From JACVRW01 sp963771715 (GTDB lineage: Bacteria; Actinomycetota; Thermoleophilia; Solirubrobacterales; Thermoleophilaceae): a stretch of DNA of 64,000 bases. Positions 30,248 to 37,969 of this stretch are shown here, piece after piece. The stretch covers positions 1-64,000 of the forward strand of contig CAVYUQ010000023.1 in NCBI GenBank assembly GCA_963771715.1, given 5' to 3'. A program made the position numbers and the translations under genes. The notes under the pieces were generated by a model that made no database searches, had not been told where the DNA came from, and worked only from the letters and a program-made list of their open reading frames with translations. The stretch's first letter is position 1. Each line of letters starts with the position of its first letter.

Positions 30248-31050
30248 AGCGCATCCTCGTAGTGGCGAACGAGACGGTGGCCGGCAAGCCGCTGATCGAC
30301 GCGGTCAAGCGCCGCGCCGGCGGCGAAGAGGTCCAGGTCCACGTGGTCAGCCCGCAGAACCAGCCGAAGCACGGCTACGTGGTCTACGACGAGCACGTGC
30401 GCGACGCCGCGCAGAACCGCCTCGAGATCACGCTCGCGCTGCTGCACGAGGAAGGGGTCAAGGCGGACGGCGAGGTGATGGACCCGGACCCCTACTCCGC
30501 CGTGATGGACGCTCTCGGCGAGGAGGACTACGACGAGATCATCGTCTCGACCCACCCGGAGACCCGCTCCGGCTGGCTGCGCCAGGGACTGGTGGACCGC
30601 CTCAAGCGCGCAACGCGGCGCCCCGTCGAGCACGTCGTCGTGGACCTCGACTCGGAGCGCGACGACGTGAAGCGCACCCTCGTGGTCGCAAACCAGACCG
30701 TGAGCTCGCGGCCGCTGCTGGACGCCCTGAAGCGCAAGGCCGAGGAGGAGCCGCGACGCTTCATCGTGATCGCGCCCCAATCGGGGGAGAACGGCGAGGG
30801 GGATGCCAACGAGCGCCTGGCTCACACGCTGAAGGAGCTCGAGGACGCCGGGCTGCAAGCCATCGGCCAGGTCACCGACCCGGACCCCTTCACCGCAATC
30901 CAGAACGCGCTCCAGTTCTACGCGCCCGACGACATCGTCATCTCGACGTTCCCCGAGACGCGCTCGGGGTGGCTGCGGGGCGACCTCGTGGGACGCGTTC
31001 AGGCCAGCACCGGGAAGCCCGTCGAGCACGTGGTGAGCGAGGAGAGCTGA
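30244..31050 (+). CDS. Duplicated USP-like alpha/beta protein in the cox operon
   Basis: The 268-residue protein is an internal duplication. Residues 1-137 and 138-268 each begin KR(I/T)LVVAN(E/Q)TV, carry a DPDPxxA motif (VMDPDPYSAVMDAL and VTDPDPFTAIQNAL) and the signature STxPETRSGWLR, and end PVEHVV. The order of strands and helices resembles universal-stress-protein (Rossmann-like) domains, though the usual ATP loop is not obvious. It is cytosolic: no signal or membrane helix is visible. It overlaps coxA (ATGA) and coxC (TGATG), so it is translated between two core oxidase subunits. Function unknown; roles in oxidase assembly or nucleotide sensing are only speculation. Confidence 0.85.
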   Translation: MKRILVVANETVAGKPLIDAVKRRAGGEEVQVHVVSPQNQPKHGYVVYDEHVRDAAQNRLEITLALLHEEGVKADGEVMDPDPYSAVMDALGEEDYDEIIVSTHPETRSGWLRQGLVDRLKRATRRPVEHVVVDLDSERDDVKRTLVVANQTVSSRPLLDALKRKAEEEPRRFIVIAPQSGENGEGDANERLAHTLKELEDAGLQAIGQVTDPDPFTAIQNALQFYAPDDIVISTFPETRSGWLRGDLVGRVQASTGKPVEHVVSEES

Positions 31051-31652
31051 TGGAGGCCGCCTCTCACGCGGAGCACCATCACGGCCCGCCCCCGGCGAAC
31101 GTCTCGTCGCGCGTGGAGGCGCAGTTCCTCGGGATGCTGCTTTTCATCATCTCCGAGGTGATGCTCTTCGGAGCGTTCTTCACGGCCTACTTCTTCGTCA
31201 GGGTCGTGGCGGACTCGGGCTGGTTCCCGATCGAGGGCGTCGACCTGCCGAAGGCGATCGCCGGCGTGAACACCGCCATCCTGGTCTCGTCGAGCTTCAC
31301 CATGCACTGGGCGCTCGAGGGCGCGCGCAACGAGAACCGCAACGCGCTGAGGGTGGGCCTCCTCACCACCTCCCTGCTCGGCCTCACCTTCCTCACGATC
31401 CAGGTGAACGAGTACGTGCACATCGGCTTCGCGCCGCACGACCACGCGCAGGGCACGATCTTCTACGGCCTGACCGGCCTGCACGGAGCCCACGTCGCCG
31501 TGGGCCTCACGCTGCTCACGTTCGCCACGATCCGCGCCTTCCGCGGCCACTTCACGGCCAAGGAGCACCGCGGGGTCGAGGTGCCGGGGATCTACTGGCA
31601 CTTCGTCGACGTGATGTGGATCGTCGTGTACTCGTCGGTCTACCTCCTCTAG
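31050..31652 (+). CDS. coxC: Cytochrome c oxidase subunit III
   Basis: This is a 200-residue, five-helix subunit III that stabilises the oxidase and its proton uptake. A His-rich N-terminus (ASHAEHHHGPPPANVSSR) precedes FLGMLLFIISEVMLFGAFF. The characteristic GLTGLHGAHVAVGLTLL and YWHFVDVMWIVVYSSVYLL follow. The acidic residue in helix III typical of the family is in IISEVMLFG. The ATG overlaps the stop of the duplicated USP-like protein, and three bases separate its stop from the small TM gene. Five helices is the short form common in caa3/bo3 relatives. Confidence 0.94.
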   Translation: MEAASHAEHHHGPPPANVSSRVEAQFLGMLLFIISEVMLFGAFFTAYFFVRVVADSGWFPIEGVDLPKAIAGVNTAILVSSSFTMHWALEGARNENRNALRVGLLTTSLLGLTFLTIQVNEYVHIGFAPHDHAQGTIFYGLTGLHGAHVAVGLTLLTFATIRAFRGHFTAKEHRGVEVPGIYWHFVDVMWIVVYSSVYLL

Positions 31653-31654
31653 GC

Positions 31655-31765
31655 ATGCTGAATCCGCTCAGGTCCGAGCAGGAGGCGTTCCGCTTCCTGC
31701 TCTACGTCCTGGTCGTGGCGGCGGTCGTACTCGGCATCGTCTTCGCCGTGCGCGCGATCACGTGA
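31655..31765 (+). CDS. 36-residue single-TM protein downstream of coxC
   Basis: An ATG three bases after the coxC stop opens a 36-codon frame starting MLNPLRSEQEAFRFLLYVLV, followed by a Val/Ala-rich helix ending FAVRAIT. The stop overlaps the GTG of the phosphatase gene (GTGA). The tight spacing on both sides and the clean amphipathic-plus-TM layout support a real micro-protein, perhaps a small oxidase subunit. The family is not recognised. Confidence 0.65.
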   Translation: MLNPLRSEQEAFRFLLYVLVVAAVVLGIVFAVRAIT

Positions 31766-32520
31766 GCTCGGACCTCGAGCTGGCTGAGCGCGCCGCGCGC
31801 GCCGCCGGAGAGGTGCTGATCTCGTACTACGGGCGGGCGCCCGAGGGTCTCGCTTCGAAGAGCTCCGCCACGGATCCGGTGTCGGACGCGGACCGCGAGG
31901 CCGAGCGGATGATCCGCGAGCTGCTGGAGGCCGAGCGGCCCGACGACGGCCTCGTGGGCGAGGAGGGCTCCCGCAGCACGGCCGAGAGCGGCCGCCGCTG
32001 GATCGTCGACCCGCTCGACGGCACCGTCAACTTCCTCTACGGCCTGCGGGCGTGGGGCGTGAGCATCGCCCTGGAGGACGAGGAGGGGCTCGCGGTGGGC
32101 GTGGTGTTCAACCCCGTGAGCGGGGAGTGCTTCGAGGCCGAGCGCGGGAAGGGAGCCACCGTGAACGGGCGCCCGATCCACGTGACCGAGTGCCGCTCGC
32201 TCGACCGCGCGATGGTGGCCACGGGCTTCTCGTACGAGTCCGAGCGGCGCGCCCAGCAGGCCCAGATCCTGCTGGGACTGCTGCCGCGCATCCGCGACCT
32301 GCGCCGGGCGGGCGCCGCCGCGCTCGACCTCGCCTACGTGGCGGCCGGGCGCGTGGACGCGTTCTACGAGCGCGGCCTGCAGCGCTGGGACGAGGCCGCC
32401 GGGCGCCTCCTGGTGCAAGAAGCGGGCGGCGTGACCGCCGACCTGGACGGCGAGCCCCACGGCGTGGTGGCGGCCGCAACGCCGGAGCTCCTTGAAGAGC
32501 TGCTGCCGCTGGTCGGATAG
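31762..32520 (+). CDS. suhB: Inositol monophosphatase-family phosphatase
   Basis: This is a 252-residue Mg-dependent phosphatase of the IMPase/SuhB/CysQ superfamily. Metal-binding motifs are LVGEEGS (Glu), WIVDPLDGTVNFLYG, and the C-terminal GLQRWDEAAGRLLVQEAGG. The arrangement fits inositol-1-phosphatase or histidinol-phosphatase (HisN-type) activity; sequence alone does not decide. It starts at a GTG overlapping the small TM gene's stop, so it is transcribed with the oxidase operon although no functional link is known. Confidence 0.9.
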   Translation: MSSDLELAERAARAAGEVLISYYGRAPEGLASKSSATDPVSDADREAERMIRELLEAERPDDGLVGEEGSRSTAESGRRWIVDPLDGTVNFLYGLRAWGVSIALEDEEGLAVGVVFNPVSGECFEAERGKGATVNGRPIHVTECRSLDRAMVATGFSYESERRAQQAQILLGLLPRIRDLRRAGAAALDLAYVAAGRVDAFYERGLQRWDEAAGRLLVQEAGGVTADLDGEPHGVVAAATPELLEELLPLVG

Positions 32521-32563
32521 AGCCGGACGGGGCGGCTCGAGGGCCGCCCCGCCGGATCTGGCT

Positions 32564-33010
32564 CTAGCCCTGCGCCCGCGACGAGGCGTCCGCCACGCAG
32601 GCGGCTGAATCGTCGGTGAGCAGCTCGACGAGCACGGCGACGTTCAGATCGCAGACGTTTGCTGCGACTGAGACCGGGACCTGAACGGTGACGTCCTCGA
32701 TGATGACGTTGACCAGGCCCTCCTGCGGCCCGGCCCCGCCGCCGCCACCGGCGGCCGGTGTGATCGCGTCGGCATCGCCGGTCGCATTGCACATCGCGGC
32801 GTCATCCCGCAGGTCGCTCACGAGAACTGCGACGTTGACGTCGCAGATGTTCGCGGCGACAGCGACCGGAACTTGGACGGTGACGTCGGAGAGGTCTACG
32901 TTGACCAGTCCCTGCTGCTGTTGTGCACCAGCGGGTGCAGCGGCGATACAGAACGAGGCCGCGATTGCGGCGGCCAAAATCGATGCGCGAACGCGCATGG
33001 GCTTAAACAT
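32564..33010 (-). CDS. Secreted protein with two chaplin-like repeats
   Basis: This is a 148-residue exported protein with a signal peptide at residues 1-30 (ending AAPAGA). Two repeats of about 45 residues follow, joined by a Gly-rich linker. Repeat 1 is GLVNVDLSDVTVQVPVAVAA then NICDVNVAVLV and a distal Cys. Repeat 2 is GLVNVIIEDVTVQVPVSVAA then NVCDLNVAVLV and a distal Cys. The VxVPVxxxxNxCxVxV pattern with two cysteines per repeat resembles streptomycete chaplins, which assemble into hydrophobic amyloid surface layers. I treat homology as probable, not proven. AAGGAGG at 33020-33026, seven bases before the ATG, is an unusually perfect ribosome site and suggests high expression. Confidence 0.75.
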   Translation of the reverse strand: MFKPMRVRASILAAAIAASFCIAAAPAGAQQQQGLVNVDLSDVTVQVPVAVAANICDVNVAVLVSDLRDDAAMCNATGDADAITPAAGGGGGAGPQEGLVNVIIEDVTVQVPVSVAANVCDLNVAVLVELLTDDSAACVADASSRAQG

Positions 33011-33147
33011 CACTCTTCCTCCTTGATGAGTGAATAGAGGGGGTGCGAGTCCTGGGGGATGGAACGACCCGACACCTTGAACAAGGAGGGTGCTACCCGA
33101 GCAGGTATCACCTAAACGGCGTTACATACCCTCAGATTTGGGTACGC

Positions 33148-33846
33148 CTAGCCGCCGCCGTTCTTCAGCAGGTAGTCCACCAGCGCCTGGATCTGCTTGT
33201 CGGTGAGGCGGCCCTCGAAGGAGGGCATCGTGTTCCCGAAGCCCTGCACCAGGAAGGCCTCGGGCTTGGTGAGCGACTCGCGGACGTACTCCTCGGCGGA
33301 CTTGCCGGGCTCGCGCGTGCCCGCGGCCTGGGCGAGCTCGTTCAGGTTCGGGCCGATGGTGCCGTTAGAGCCGGCCGGCGCGAAGGTGTGGCAGCCGGCG
33401 CAGCCGGCAGCGGTGAAGATCTGCTCGCCGGTCGTGGCCTGGGCGAGGCCGGCCGAGGCGAGCGCTCCCTCATCCTGTCCCGACCTGTCCGCCGCGTAGC
33501 CCACGTACGCCGCAACGTCGCGGGCGTCGTCGCCCTTGACGAGCCCCGCGGGCATGATGCTGTTCCTGCGCGGGTGCAGGATCTGCTTGTGCACGATGCC
33601 CTCCACGGTGTCGCGGTCGATCCCGTCGGCCAGGGCCGTCTGGAAGGCGGCGTCGAGGCTCGGCCCCTGTGTCCCGGCCGTGCCGGCGCGGCCGAGCGCG
33701 TGGCAGGAACCGCACTTCTCGACGAACTGAGCCTTGCCGTTCGAGAGGTCGGGCTCGTCGCGCCCGCACGCCGCGAGCGGCAGCGCGAGTGCCGCAGCGC
33801 AGAGCGCCGCGAGCAGGGGCCTGACCGTGTTGCGGGCGAGGCTCAC
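33148..33846 (-). CDS. Diheme c-type cytochrome lipoprotein
   Basis: This is a 232-residue exported cytochrome. A signal with lipobox LALPLAAC places the mature N-terminal Cys near residue 27, so it is probably lipid-anchored outside the membrane. Domain 1 has EKCGSCHALGRAGTAG with Met in RRNSIMPAGLVKGD. Domain 2 has AGCAGCHTFAPAGSNG with Met in FGNTMPSFEGRLTDKQIQAL. Two class I haems in tandem suggest electron transfer between the quinol oxidoreductase and the caa3 oxidase encoded 3 kb away. It ends one codon-length before the glycosyltransferase region and probably shares its promoter. Confidence 0.9.
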   Translation of the reverse strand: MSLARNTVRPLLAALCAAALALPLAACGRDEPDLSNGKAQFVEKCGSCHALGRAGTAGTQGPSLDAAFQTALADGIDRDTVEGIVHKQILHPRRNSIMPAGLVKGDDARDVAAYVGYAADRSGQDEGALASAGLAQATTGEQIFTAAGCAGCHTFAPAGSNGTIGPNLNELAQAAGTREPGKSAEEYVRESLTKPEAFLVQGFGNTMPSFEGRLTDKQIQALVDYLLKNGGG

Positions 33847-33858
33847 GGGGCGGGAACA

Positions 33859-35271
33859 CTACCCACTGGAGGGGCTGGACGCAGCCTCGATCACGCCCTC
33901 CGCCACGCTCTCCCACGAGTACCGGCGGGCGGCCTCGGCGGCCAGCGCGGTGCGCGCCCGCTCGCGCTCCGCCGCGTCGAGCGTGAGCCACGTGACGAGC
34001 TTCTCGGCGATCTCCCCGACGGCGCCCGGGCCGACCTCGAAGGACATCAGCGGTCGTAGCTCCTCGGGCAGCGCCGGGGCCAGCGTGGCCGTGACCTCGG
34101 CCATTCCGGAGTGGTTGGCGGACAGCGGCAGCGCGCCGCAGGCGGCGGCCTCCGCGGCCACCATCCCGAACGACTCCGGGAACGTGGACGGCATCACCTG
34201 CGCCTCGACCGCGGGCAGCAGGTCGGGCAGGTCGTCATGCTCGAGCCGGCCGGTGAAGTGGATGCGCTCGGCGGCCGCGGGCGCCGCGCGCAGCCAGTCC
34301 TCGCCGACGGTGTCGAGGAACGCGTTCAGGTGGCGGAGCTCGCCCGGCGGGCCGCCCTCCAGCTCGCGCCCGCGCGCAGCGATCTCCCTCAATGCCTCGA
34401 CATCGGCGCCGCGCAGCGCGTCGACGAAGCGCTCGAGCGCCTCGCGGTAGGTGCCGAACCCCACCACGAGCAGCCGCGCGTCGGGCACCCGATCCACCAC
34501 CAGCGGCCACGCCGCCAGCAACAGGTCCACGCCCTTCGACACGATCAGCTTGCCCACGAAGCTGACGATCCGGTCGCGGGAGAGGTCGAGCGTGCGCAGC
34601 ACATCGGCGGTTCCCTGCTCGCCACCCCAGCCGGCCGCCGGCAGCGACGCCACCCGCTCCAGATCCGGCTCGCGGCGGCGAAAGCTGTGCACGTCCACGC
34701 CGGGCGGGCCCAGGCGCGTTCGCTCGCGCAGAGACGGCTCGTCGGACAGCACCTCGAAGAGCGACTCGCCGGTGTGGTGCGAGCCCACGAGCACCCCATT
34801 CGCCCCGCGGATCCCCTCGAGCGCGTACGGGAGGAAGCGCTCGCGGTGCGGGCGCACGGTGTACTCGAGCGCGCTGCCGTGGATCTTGACCGCGTACGGA
34901 GCCGCTCCCGCAAGCGCACGGGCCAGGATCACCGGCCCCATCACCAGATGGTTCGCGAGCGCCACGTCGGGCGTGGGGACGGCGCGCACGGCCTCCACGT
35001 TGGCGCCGATGTAGTGCTCGAGCTCGGCGTCGCTGAGCTCCTGGAACGGCTTCGCGTCGAAGCCCTCGTATGCGTCGGCCACGTAGACGGGCAGCACGCG
35101 CCCGATGTCCGGCAGGTGCACGGTCACGCCCTCGGGCGGCTCGTAGTGGCGGTCCTGGCAGAGCAGGTGGACCTCGTGGCCGAGCTCGGCCAGCGTCCGG
35201 ACCAGGTTGGCGTTGTAGATGTTGCTGCCGGTCCCCCGGAGCAGGTAGCCGTGGAAGATCAGGATCCGCAT
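33859..35271 (-). CDS. Glycosyltransferase family 4 (GT-B)
   Basis: This is a 470-residue GT-B glycosyltransferase. The N-terminal Rossmann domain begins MRILIFHGYLLRGTGSNIYN, with a Gly-rich acceptor loop. The C-terminal nucleotide-sugar domain starts at IVSFVGKLIVSKGVDLLLAA and contains the GT4 motif PSTFPESFGMVAAEAAACGA (E-x7-E pattern). The sugar donor and acceptor are unknown. Proteins with this N-terminus are common in actinobacteria, but the pathway is not evident here. It starts at 35271, back-to-back with the small zinc-binding gene at 35297. Confidence 0.88.
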   Translation of the reverse strand: MRILIFHGYLLRGTGSNIYNANLVRTLAELGHEVHLLCQDRHYEPPEGVTVHLPDIGRVLPVYVADAYEGFDAKPFQELSDAELEHYIGANVEAVRAVPTPDVALANHLVMGPVILARALAGAAPYAVKIHGSALEYTVRPHRERFLPYALEGIRGANGVLVGSHHTGESLFEVLSDEPSLRERTRLGPPGVDVHSFRRREPDLERVASLPAAGWGGEQGTADVLRTLDLSRDRIVSFVGKLIVSKGVDLLLAAWPLVVDRVPDARLLVVGFGTYREALERFVDALRGADVEALREIAARGRELEGGPPGELRHLNAFLDTVGEDWLRAAPAAAERIHFTGRLEHDDLPDLLPAVEAQVMPSTFPESFGMVAAEAAACGALPLSANHSGMAEVTATLAPALPEELRPLMSFEVGPGAVGEIAEKLVTWLTLDAAERERARTALAAEAARRYSWESVAEGVIEAASSPSSG

Positions 35272-35296
35272 GCCTCGCCGCTATTCTTCCGCGCCG

Positions 35297-35566
35297 ATGC
35301 CCGCCCGCCAGAAGTACCGCCTGCGTGCCCGCTCGGACCGCGAGATCATCCGCGAGGTCGAGCCGGGGGTGACCTACGTGGACGCCGAGACCGGCGAGGA
35401 GTTCCAGGTGGTGGGGGCGATGCTCCCGCTCGCCCCGTCGCCCAGCAACCTTCCCTACGCGGTCGAGAACCTGAGGCTGTGCGGATGCTCCCTCGAGCAG
35501 CTCGTCCAGAACGACCTGAACGACTGCCCACACTGCGGCCGGCGGCTCCCGGCCGTCGAGCGCTGA
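35297..35566 (+). CDS. Small protein with C-terminal zinc-binding cysteines
   Basis: This is an 89-residue protein, ARQKYRLRARSDREIIREVE at the N-terminus. Cysteines are arranged CGC and CPHC near the C-terminus (NLRLCGCSLEQLVQNDLND, then CPHCGRRLPAVER), suggesting a treble-clef or zinc-ribbon-like site. I use the ATG at 35297; an upstream ATG at 35270 lies within the glycosyltransferase start codon. The family is not recognised. The stop overlaps the apparent start of the lipoprotein gene. Confidence 0.65.
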   Translation: MPARQKYRLRARSDREIIREVEPGVTYVDAETGEEFQVVGAMLPLAPSPSNLPYAVENLRLCGCSLEQLVQNDLNDCPHCGRRLPAVER

Positions 35567-35883
35567 GCCTCAGAGCCCGGCTGCTGCCGCTGCTGCTTGT
35601 CGCGGCACTCGCGGGCTGCGGCGACGACGACGAGCCGGCCGAGACCACGCGCGAGCTGCCCGAGCTGTCGCTTCCGAGCACCGAGGCGGCCCCGACCGTC
35701 GAGCAGACCGAGACCTCCTCAACGACGGTCGACCCGGCCACGGAGACGCTCCCGCTCGAGGGACCGCCACCGTCCGACACCGCCCCCGCCGACTCGCCGG
35801 AGAGCGACACCGCGCCGCCCCAGGACAGCCCCGCCGAGCGCTTCGAGGAGTACTGCAACGAGAATCCTGGCGCCTGCGGCTGA
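35563..35883 (+). CDS. Small acidic lipoprotein (CTG start proposed)
   Basis: This is a 106-residue frame with a signal (LRARLLPLLLVAALAGC) whose lipobox LAGC fits lipidation. A long Asp/Glu/Pro/Thr/Ser-rich low-complexity region follows, and the end is FEEYCNENPGACG, with two cysteines. No ATG, GTG or TTG lies nearby in frame. The only codon giving a proper signal peptide is CTG at 35563, overlapping the previous stop as CTGA, the same arrangement seen at pgl. Function unknown; it is probably a surface-exposed spacer-like lipoprotein. Confidence 0.6.
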   Translation: MSLRARLLPLLLVAALAGCGDDDEPAETTRELPELSLPSTEAAPTVEQTETSSTTVDPATETLPLEGPPPSDTAPADSPESDTAPPQDSPAERFEEYCNENPGACG

Positions 35884-35885
35884 CC

Positions 35886-36242
35886 TCAGACGAGGCAGCC
35901 GAGCGCCTTCTCGCGCGAGTCGACGATCGTTAGGTGGCCCACGAGGCCGGTGACCTGGAACGGCCGCAGCACGCGCTCGGTCGGGCACACGAGCACCATC
36001 TGCATGTGACGCGCCGTGTAGTGGCGCAGGGCGTTCAGCAGGACGCCGATTCCCGTGGAGTCCATGAAGCTCACCTCTGCGAGGTCCACGACCACCGCCC
36101 GCTTGCCCTCGTCGGCCAATCCGAAGAGACGGCTCCCCAGCCTAGGCGCCGTCATCGCATCGATCTCCCCCCGGAGCGACACGACGTGGGTTGTCTCGCC
36201 GACGTCCTCGTCGACCAACCCGAAGTCGATCACGGAGCGCAA
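35886..36242 (-). CDS. STAS-domain anti-sigma factor antagonist
   Basis: This is a 118-residue single-domain STAS protein of the SpoIIAA/RsbV type. The phosphorylatable serine lies in VSFMDSTGIGVLLNALRHY, and the N-terminal strand pair HVVSLRGEIDAMTAPRLG is also typical. In its dephospho form it would bind an anti-sigma kinase and free a sigma factor. No anti-sigma or sigma gene is adjacent, so partners are encoded elsewhere. It converges with the lipoprotein gene, leaving two bases between stops. Confidence 0.88.
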   Translation of the reverse strand: MRSVIDFGLVDEDVGETTHVVSLRGEIDAMTAPRLGSRLFGLADEGKRAVVVDLAEVSFMDSTGIGVLLNALRHYTARHMQMVLVCPTERVLRPFQVTGLVGHLTIVDSREKALGCLV

Positions 36243-36246
36243 GCTA

Positions 36247-36597
36247 TCAGGCGCGACGCTGCCGATGCGCCGGGACGGGCGAGCTCGGGCGTCTCACACG
36301 TGCGGGCGACGGCACCAGCGGCTCGTGGTCGCGGCGGCGCGCCGGGCCGGGCCGGCGCGAGTGGTCGCGCACCCGGCCGCGGCCGAGGCTCCACGCGCCC
36401 AGCGGCAGCTTGATGCCGCCGCCGCCGGGACCGTCGCGGCTCGGGCGCGGACCCGGGCCCTCGCCCCCGCCGCCGTCGTCGCCGCGCGAATCGTCGTCGT
36501 CGTCGCGGAGCCGGAAGAACCAGATCAGCCAGACGACGAGCAACCCGACGTCGAAGACGCGGAACCCGACCATGAAGATCCACCCCTCGGTGGTCAT
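36247..36597 (-). CDS. Small membrane protein with acidic, Gly/Arg-rich tail
   Basis: This is a 116-residue protein with one N-terminal membrane helix (FRVFDVGLLVVWLIWFFRL) followed at once by a run of Asp (RLRDDDDDSRGDD). A Gly/Pro/Arg-rich, probably disordered tail makes up the rest. It is not recognised. It lies four bases upstream of the STAS gene on the same strand, so it may be co-transcribed with it. Confidence 0.6.
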   Translation of the reverse strand: MTTEGWIFMVGFRVFDVGLLVVWLIWFFRLRDDDDDSRGDDGGGGEGPGPRPSRDGPGGGGIKLPLGAWSLGRGRVRDHSRRPGPARRRDHEPLVPSPARVRRPSSPVPAHRQRRA

Positions 36598-36642
36598 CGG
36601 GTCGATGCTACCGCGATGGCGCGGCTGGTTGAAGGGCTTTTT

Positions 36643-37344
36643 CTAGCCGGCTGCTTCGTTCGTGACGCGGTTGCTCGGCACGTAAGTGACGGTGTAGAGC
36701 AGCCGCGCCCCGTGATAGGTGCAGCCGAACTGGGCGACCTCGCGCAGGTCCTCCAGCGCGAACTGCCGTAGGCTCCTCGGCGGCTCGCAGTTGTTCCGGG
36801 GCCGTGAGGAGCGCCACCAGTTCGTGCGCGCGAGATTCGTGGACAGCAGCGGCGCCCAGGTGGGCACCGTGATGGCGATCCAGTTGCCCTTCTTGACCGG
36901 GATCGGGCGGTCGAACACGAACGTGGGCTTGGACCCGAAGTACGCGTCGAGCTCGAAGCGGTCCGACTGCTTGATCAGGCGGTGGTCCAGCCGCGTCTTG
37001 AACGTGGTGCCTCGCCTCAGGACCGAGATGCGTGCCACGGACGGGGTGCCGAAGTTGTCGTTGAAGAAGCCGATCTCCTCGGCCGTCGGCTTGGCGAGCT
37101 GGACCGTGAACGCGATGAGGTGGCCGTCCCGGCGGATGTAGTACGGGTTCTTGGGTCCGCCCGAGGCACGGCCCTGGTATCCCGTCATGCGCACGGCCGC
37201 CACGCACGGCGCCTCGGTCGTGCCGGGGCAGTTCAGCGAGGCGGCGTCGGCGGTGGCGCCCAGCTCAATGATGCGGGCGGATGCGCTCGAGGGCAGCGCG
37301 AGCGCCGCCGCGAGCACGAATGTCAGCAGGAGGATTCGCTTCAT
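36643..37344 (-). CDS. Secreted protein of unknown function
   Basis: This is a 233-residue exported protein with signal peptide MKRILLLTFVLAAALALPSS and cleavage after SASA. The mature part is beta-rich and contains cysteines in NCPGTTEAPC, then CEPPRSLRQF and FGCTYHGARLLY that could form disulfides. It begins at the ATG at 37344; the longer frame precedes the signal. No catalytic motif is visible. Proteins with this layout are common in Thermoleophilia-like genomes, but I cannot name a family. Confidence 0.7.
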   Translation of the reverse strand: MKRILLLTFVLAAALALPSSASARIIELGATADAASLNCPGTTEAPCVAAVRMTGYQGRASGGPKNPYYIRRDGHLIAFTVQLAKPTAEEIGFFNDNFGTPSVARISVLRRGTTFKTRLDHRLIKQSDRFELDAYFGSKPTFVFDRPIPVKKGNWIAITVPTWAPLLSTNLARTNWWRSSRPRNNCEPPRSLRQFALEDLREVAQFGCTYHGARLLYTVTYVPSNRVTNEAAG

Positions 37345-37397
37345 GACCGGGGTACAAACACCGCCTTCGGCCTGGTGTTGCGGCGCGCGGGCGGGCC

Positions 37398-37616
37398 TCA
37401 CTTATACCGGTAGGTGATTCGGCCGCGGTCCAGGTCGTACGGCGACAGCTCGATCTTGACCCTGTCGCCCGGCAGGATGCGGATGTAGTGGCGCCGCATC
37501 TTGCCCGAGATGTGACCCAGCACCTCGTGCCCGTTGTCGAGCTGGACCTTGAACATGGTGTTCGGGAGGGCCTCGAGGATCTCGCCCTCCATCTCGATCT
37601 TCTCTTCCTTGGGCAC
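37398..37616 (-). CDS. infA: Translation initiation factor IF-1
   Basis: IF-1 is a 72-residue OB-fold (S1) protein that binds the ribosomal A site during initiation. The sequence IEMEGEILEALPNTMFKVQL, GHISGKMRRHYIRILPGD and the end GRITYRYK are diagnostic. It starts with GTG at 37616. Normally infA precedes rpmJ-rpsM-rpsK-rpoA; here it follows csp by 13 bases, and the next gene downstream is an unrelated secreted protein. This copy is therefore either relocated or an extra one. Confidence 0.95.
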   Translation of the reverse strand: MPKEEKIEMEGEILEALPNTMFKVQLDNGHEVLGHISGKMRRHYIRILPGDRVKIELSPYDLDRGRITYRYK

Positions 37617-37629
37617 GGCGTTGCGGCGC

Positions 37630-37833
37630 CTAGATGGCGCGGACGTTCACCGCCTTGGGACCCTTGTCGCCGGTCTCCTCCTCGTACTCGACCTTCGAGT
37701 TCTCGGCGAGCGACTTGAAGCCCTGCCCGTCGATGCCGGTGTAGTGGACGAACAGGTCACGGTCGCCGTCGTCCGGCGTGATGAACCCGTAGCCCTTCTC
37801 GTCGTTGAACCACTTGACCGTTCCGGTAGGCAC
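37630..37833 (-). CDS. Cold-shock protein (CspA family)
   Basis: This is a 67-residue OB-fold RNA chaperone. RNP1 is GYGFITPDD and RNP2 is DLFVHYTGI, after the N-terminal GTVKWFNDEKG. The GTG start at 37833 is preceded by AGGAAGGGG nine bases away. About 135 bases separate it from the enoyl-CoA hydratase gene, room for a promoter and a structured leader as is usual for csp genes. It probably forms a two-gene unit with infA. Confidence 0.95.
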   Translation of the reverse strand: MPTGTVKWFNDEKGYGFITPDDGDRDLFVHYTGIDGQGFKSLAENSKVEYEEETGDKGPKAVNVRAI

Positions 37834-37969
37834 GTGGATTGCCCCTTCCTGCGTGTGCCCGGTCGGCCTTGCTGCTGCGAATCCGTACCGGCACTTGCAT
37901 GTTTCAACTACGCCGGCTCACGCCAGCCCTGACGGCACCACGCTACCAGGGGTTGGCGGCGGAAAGCCA

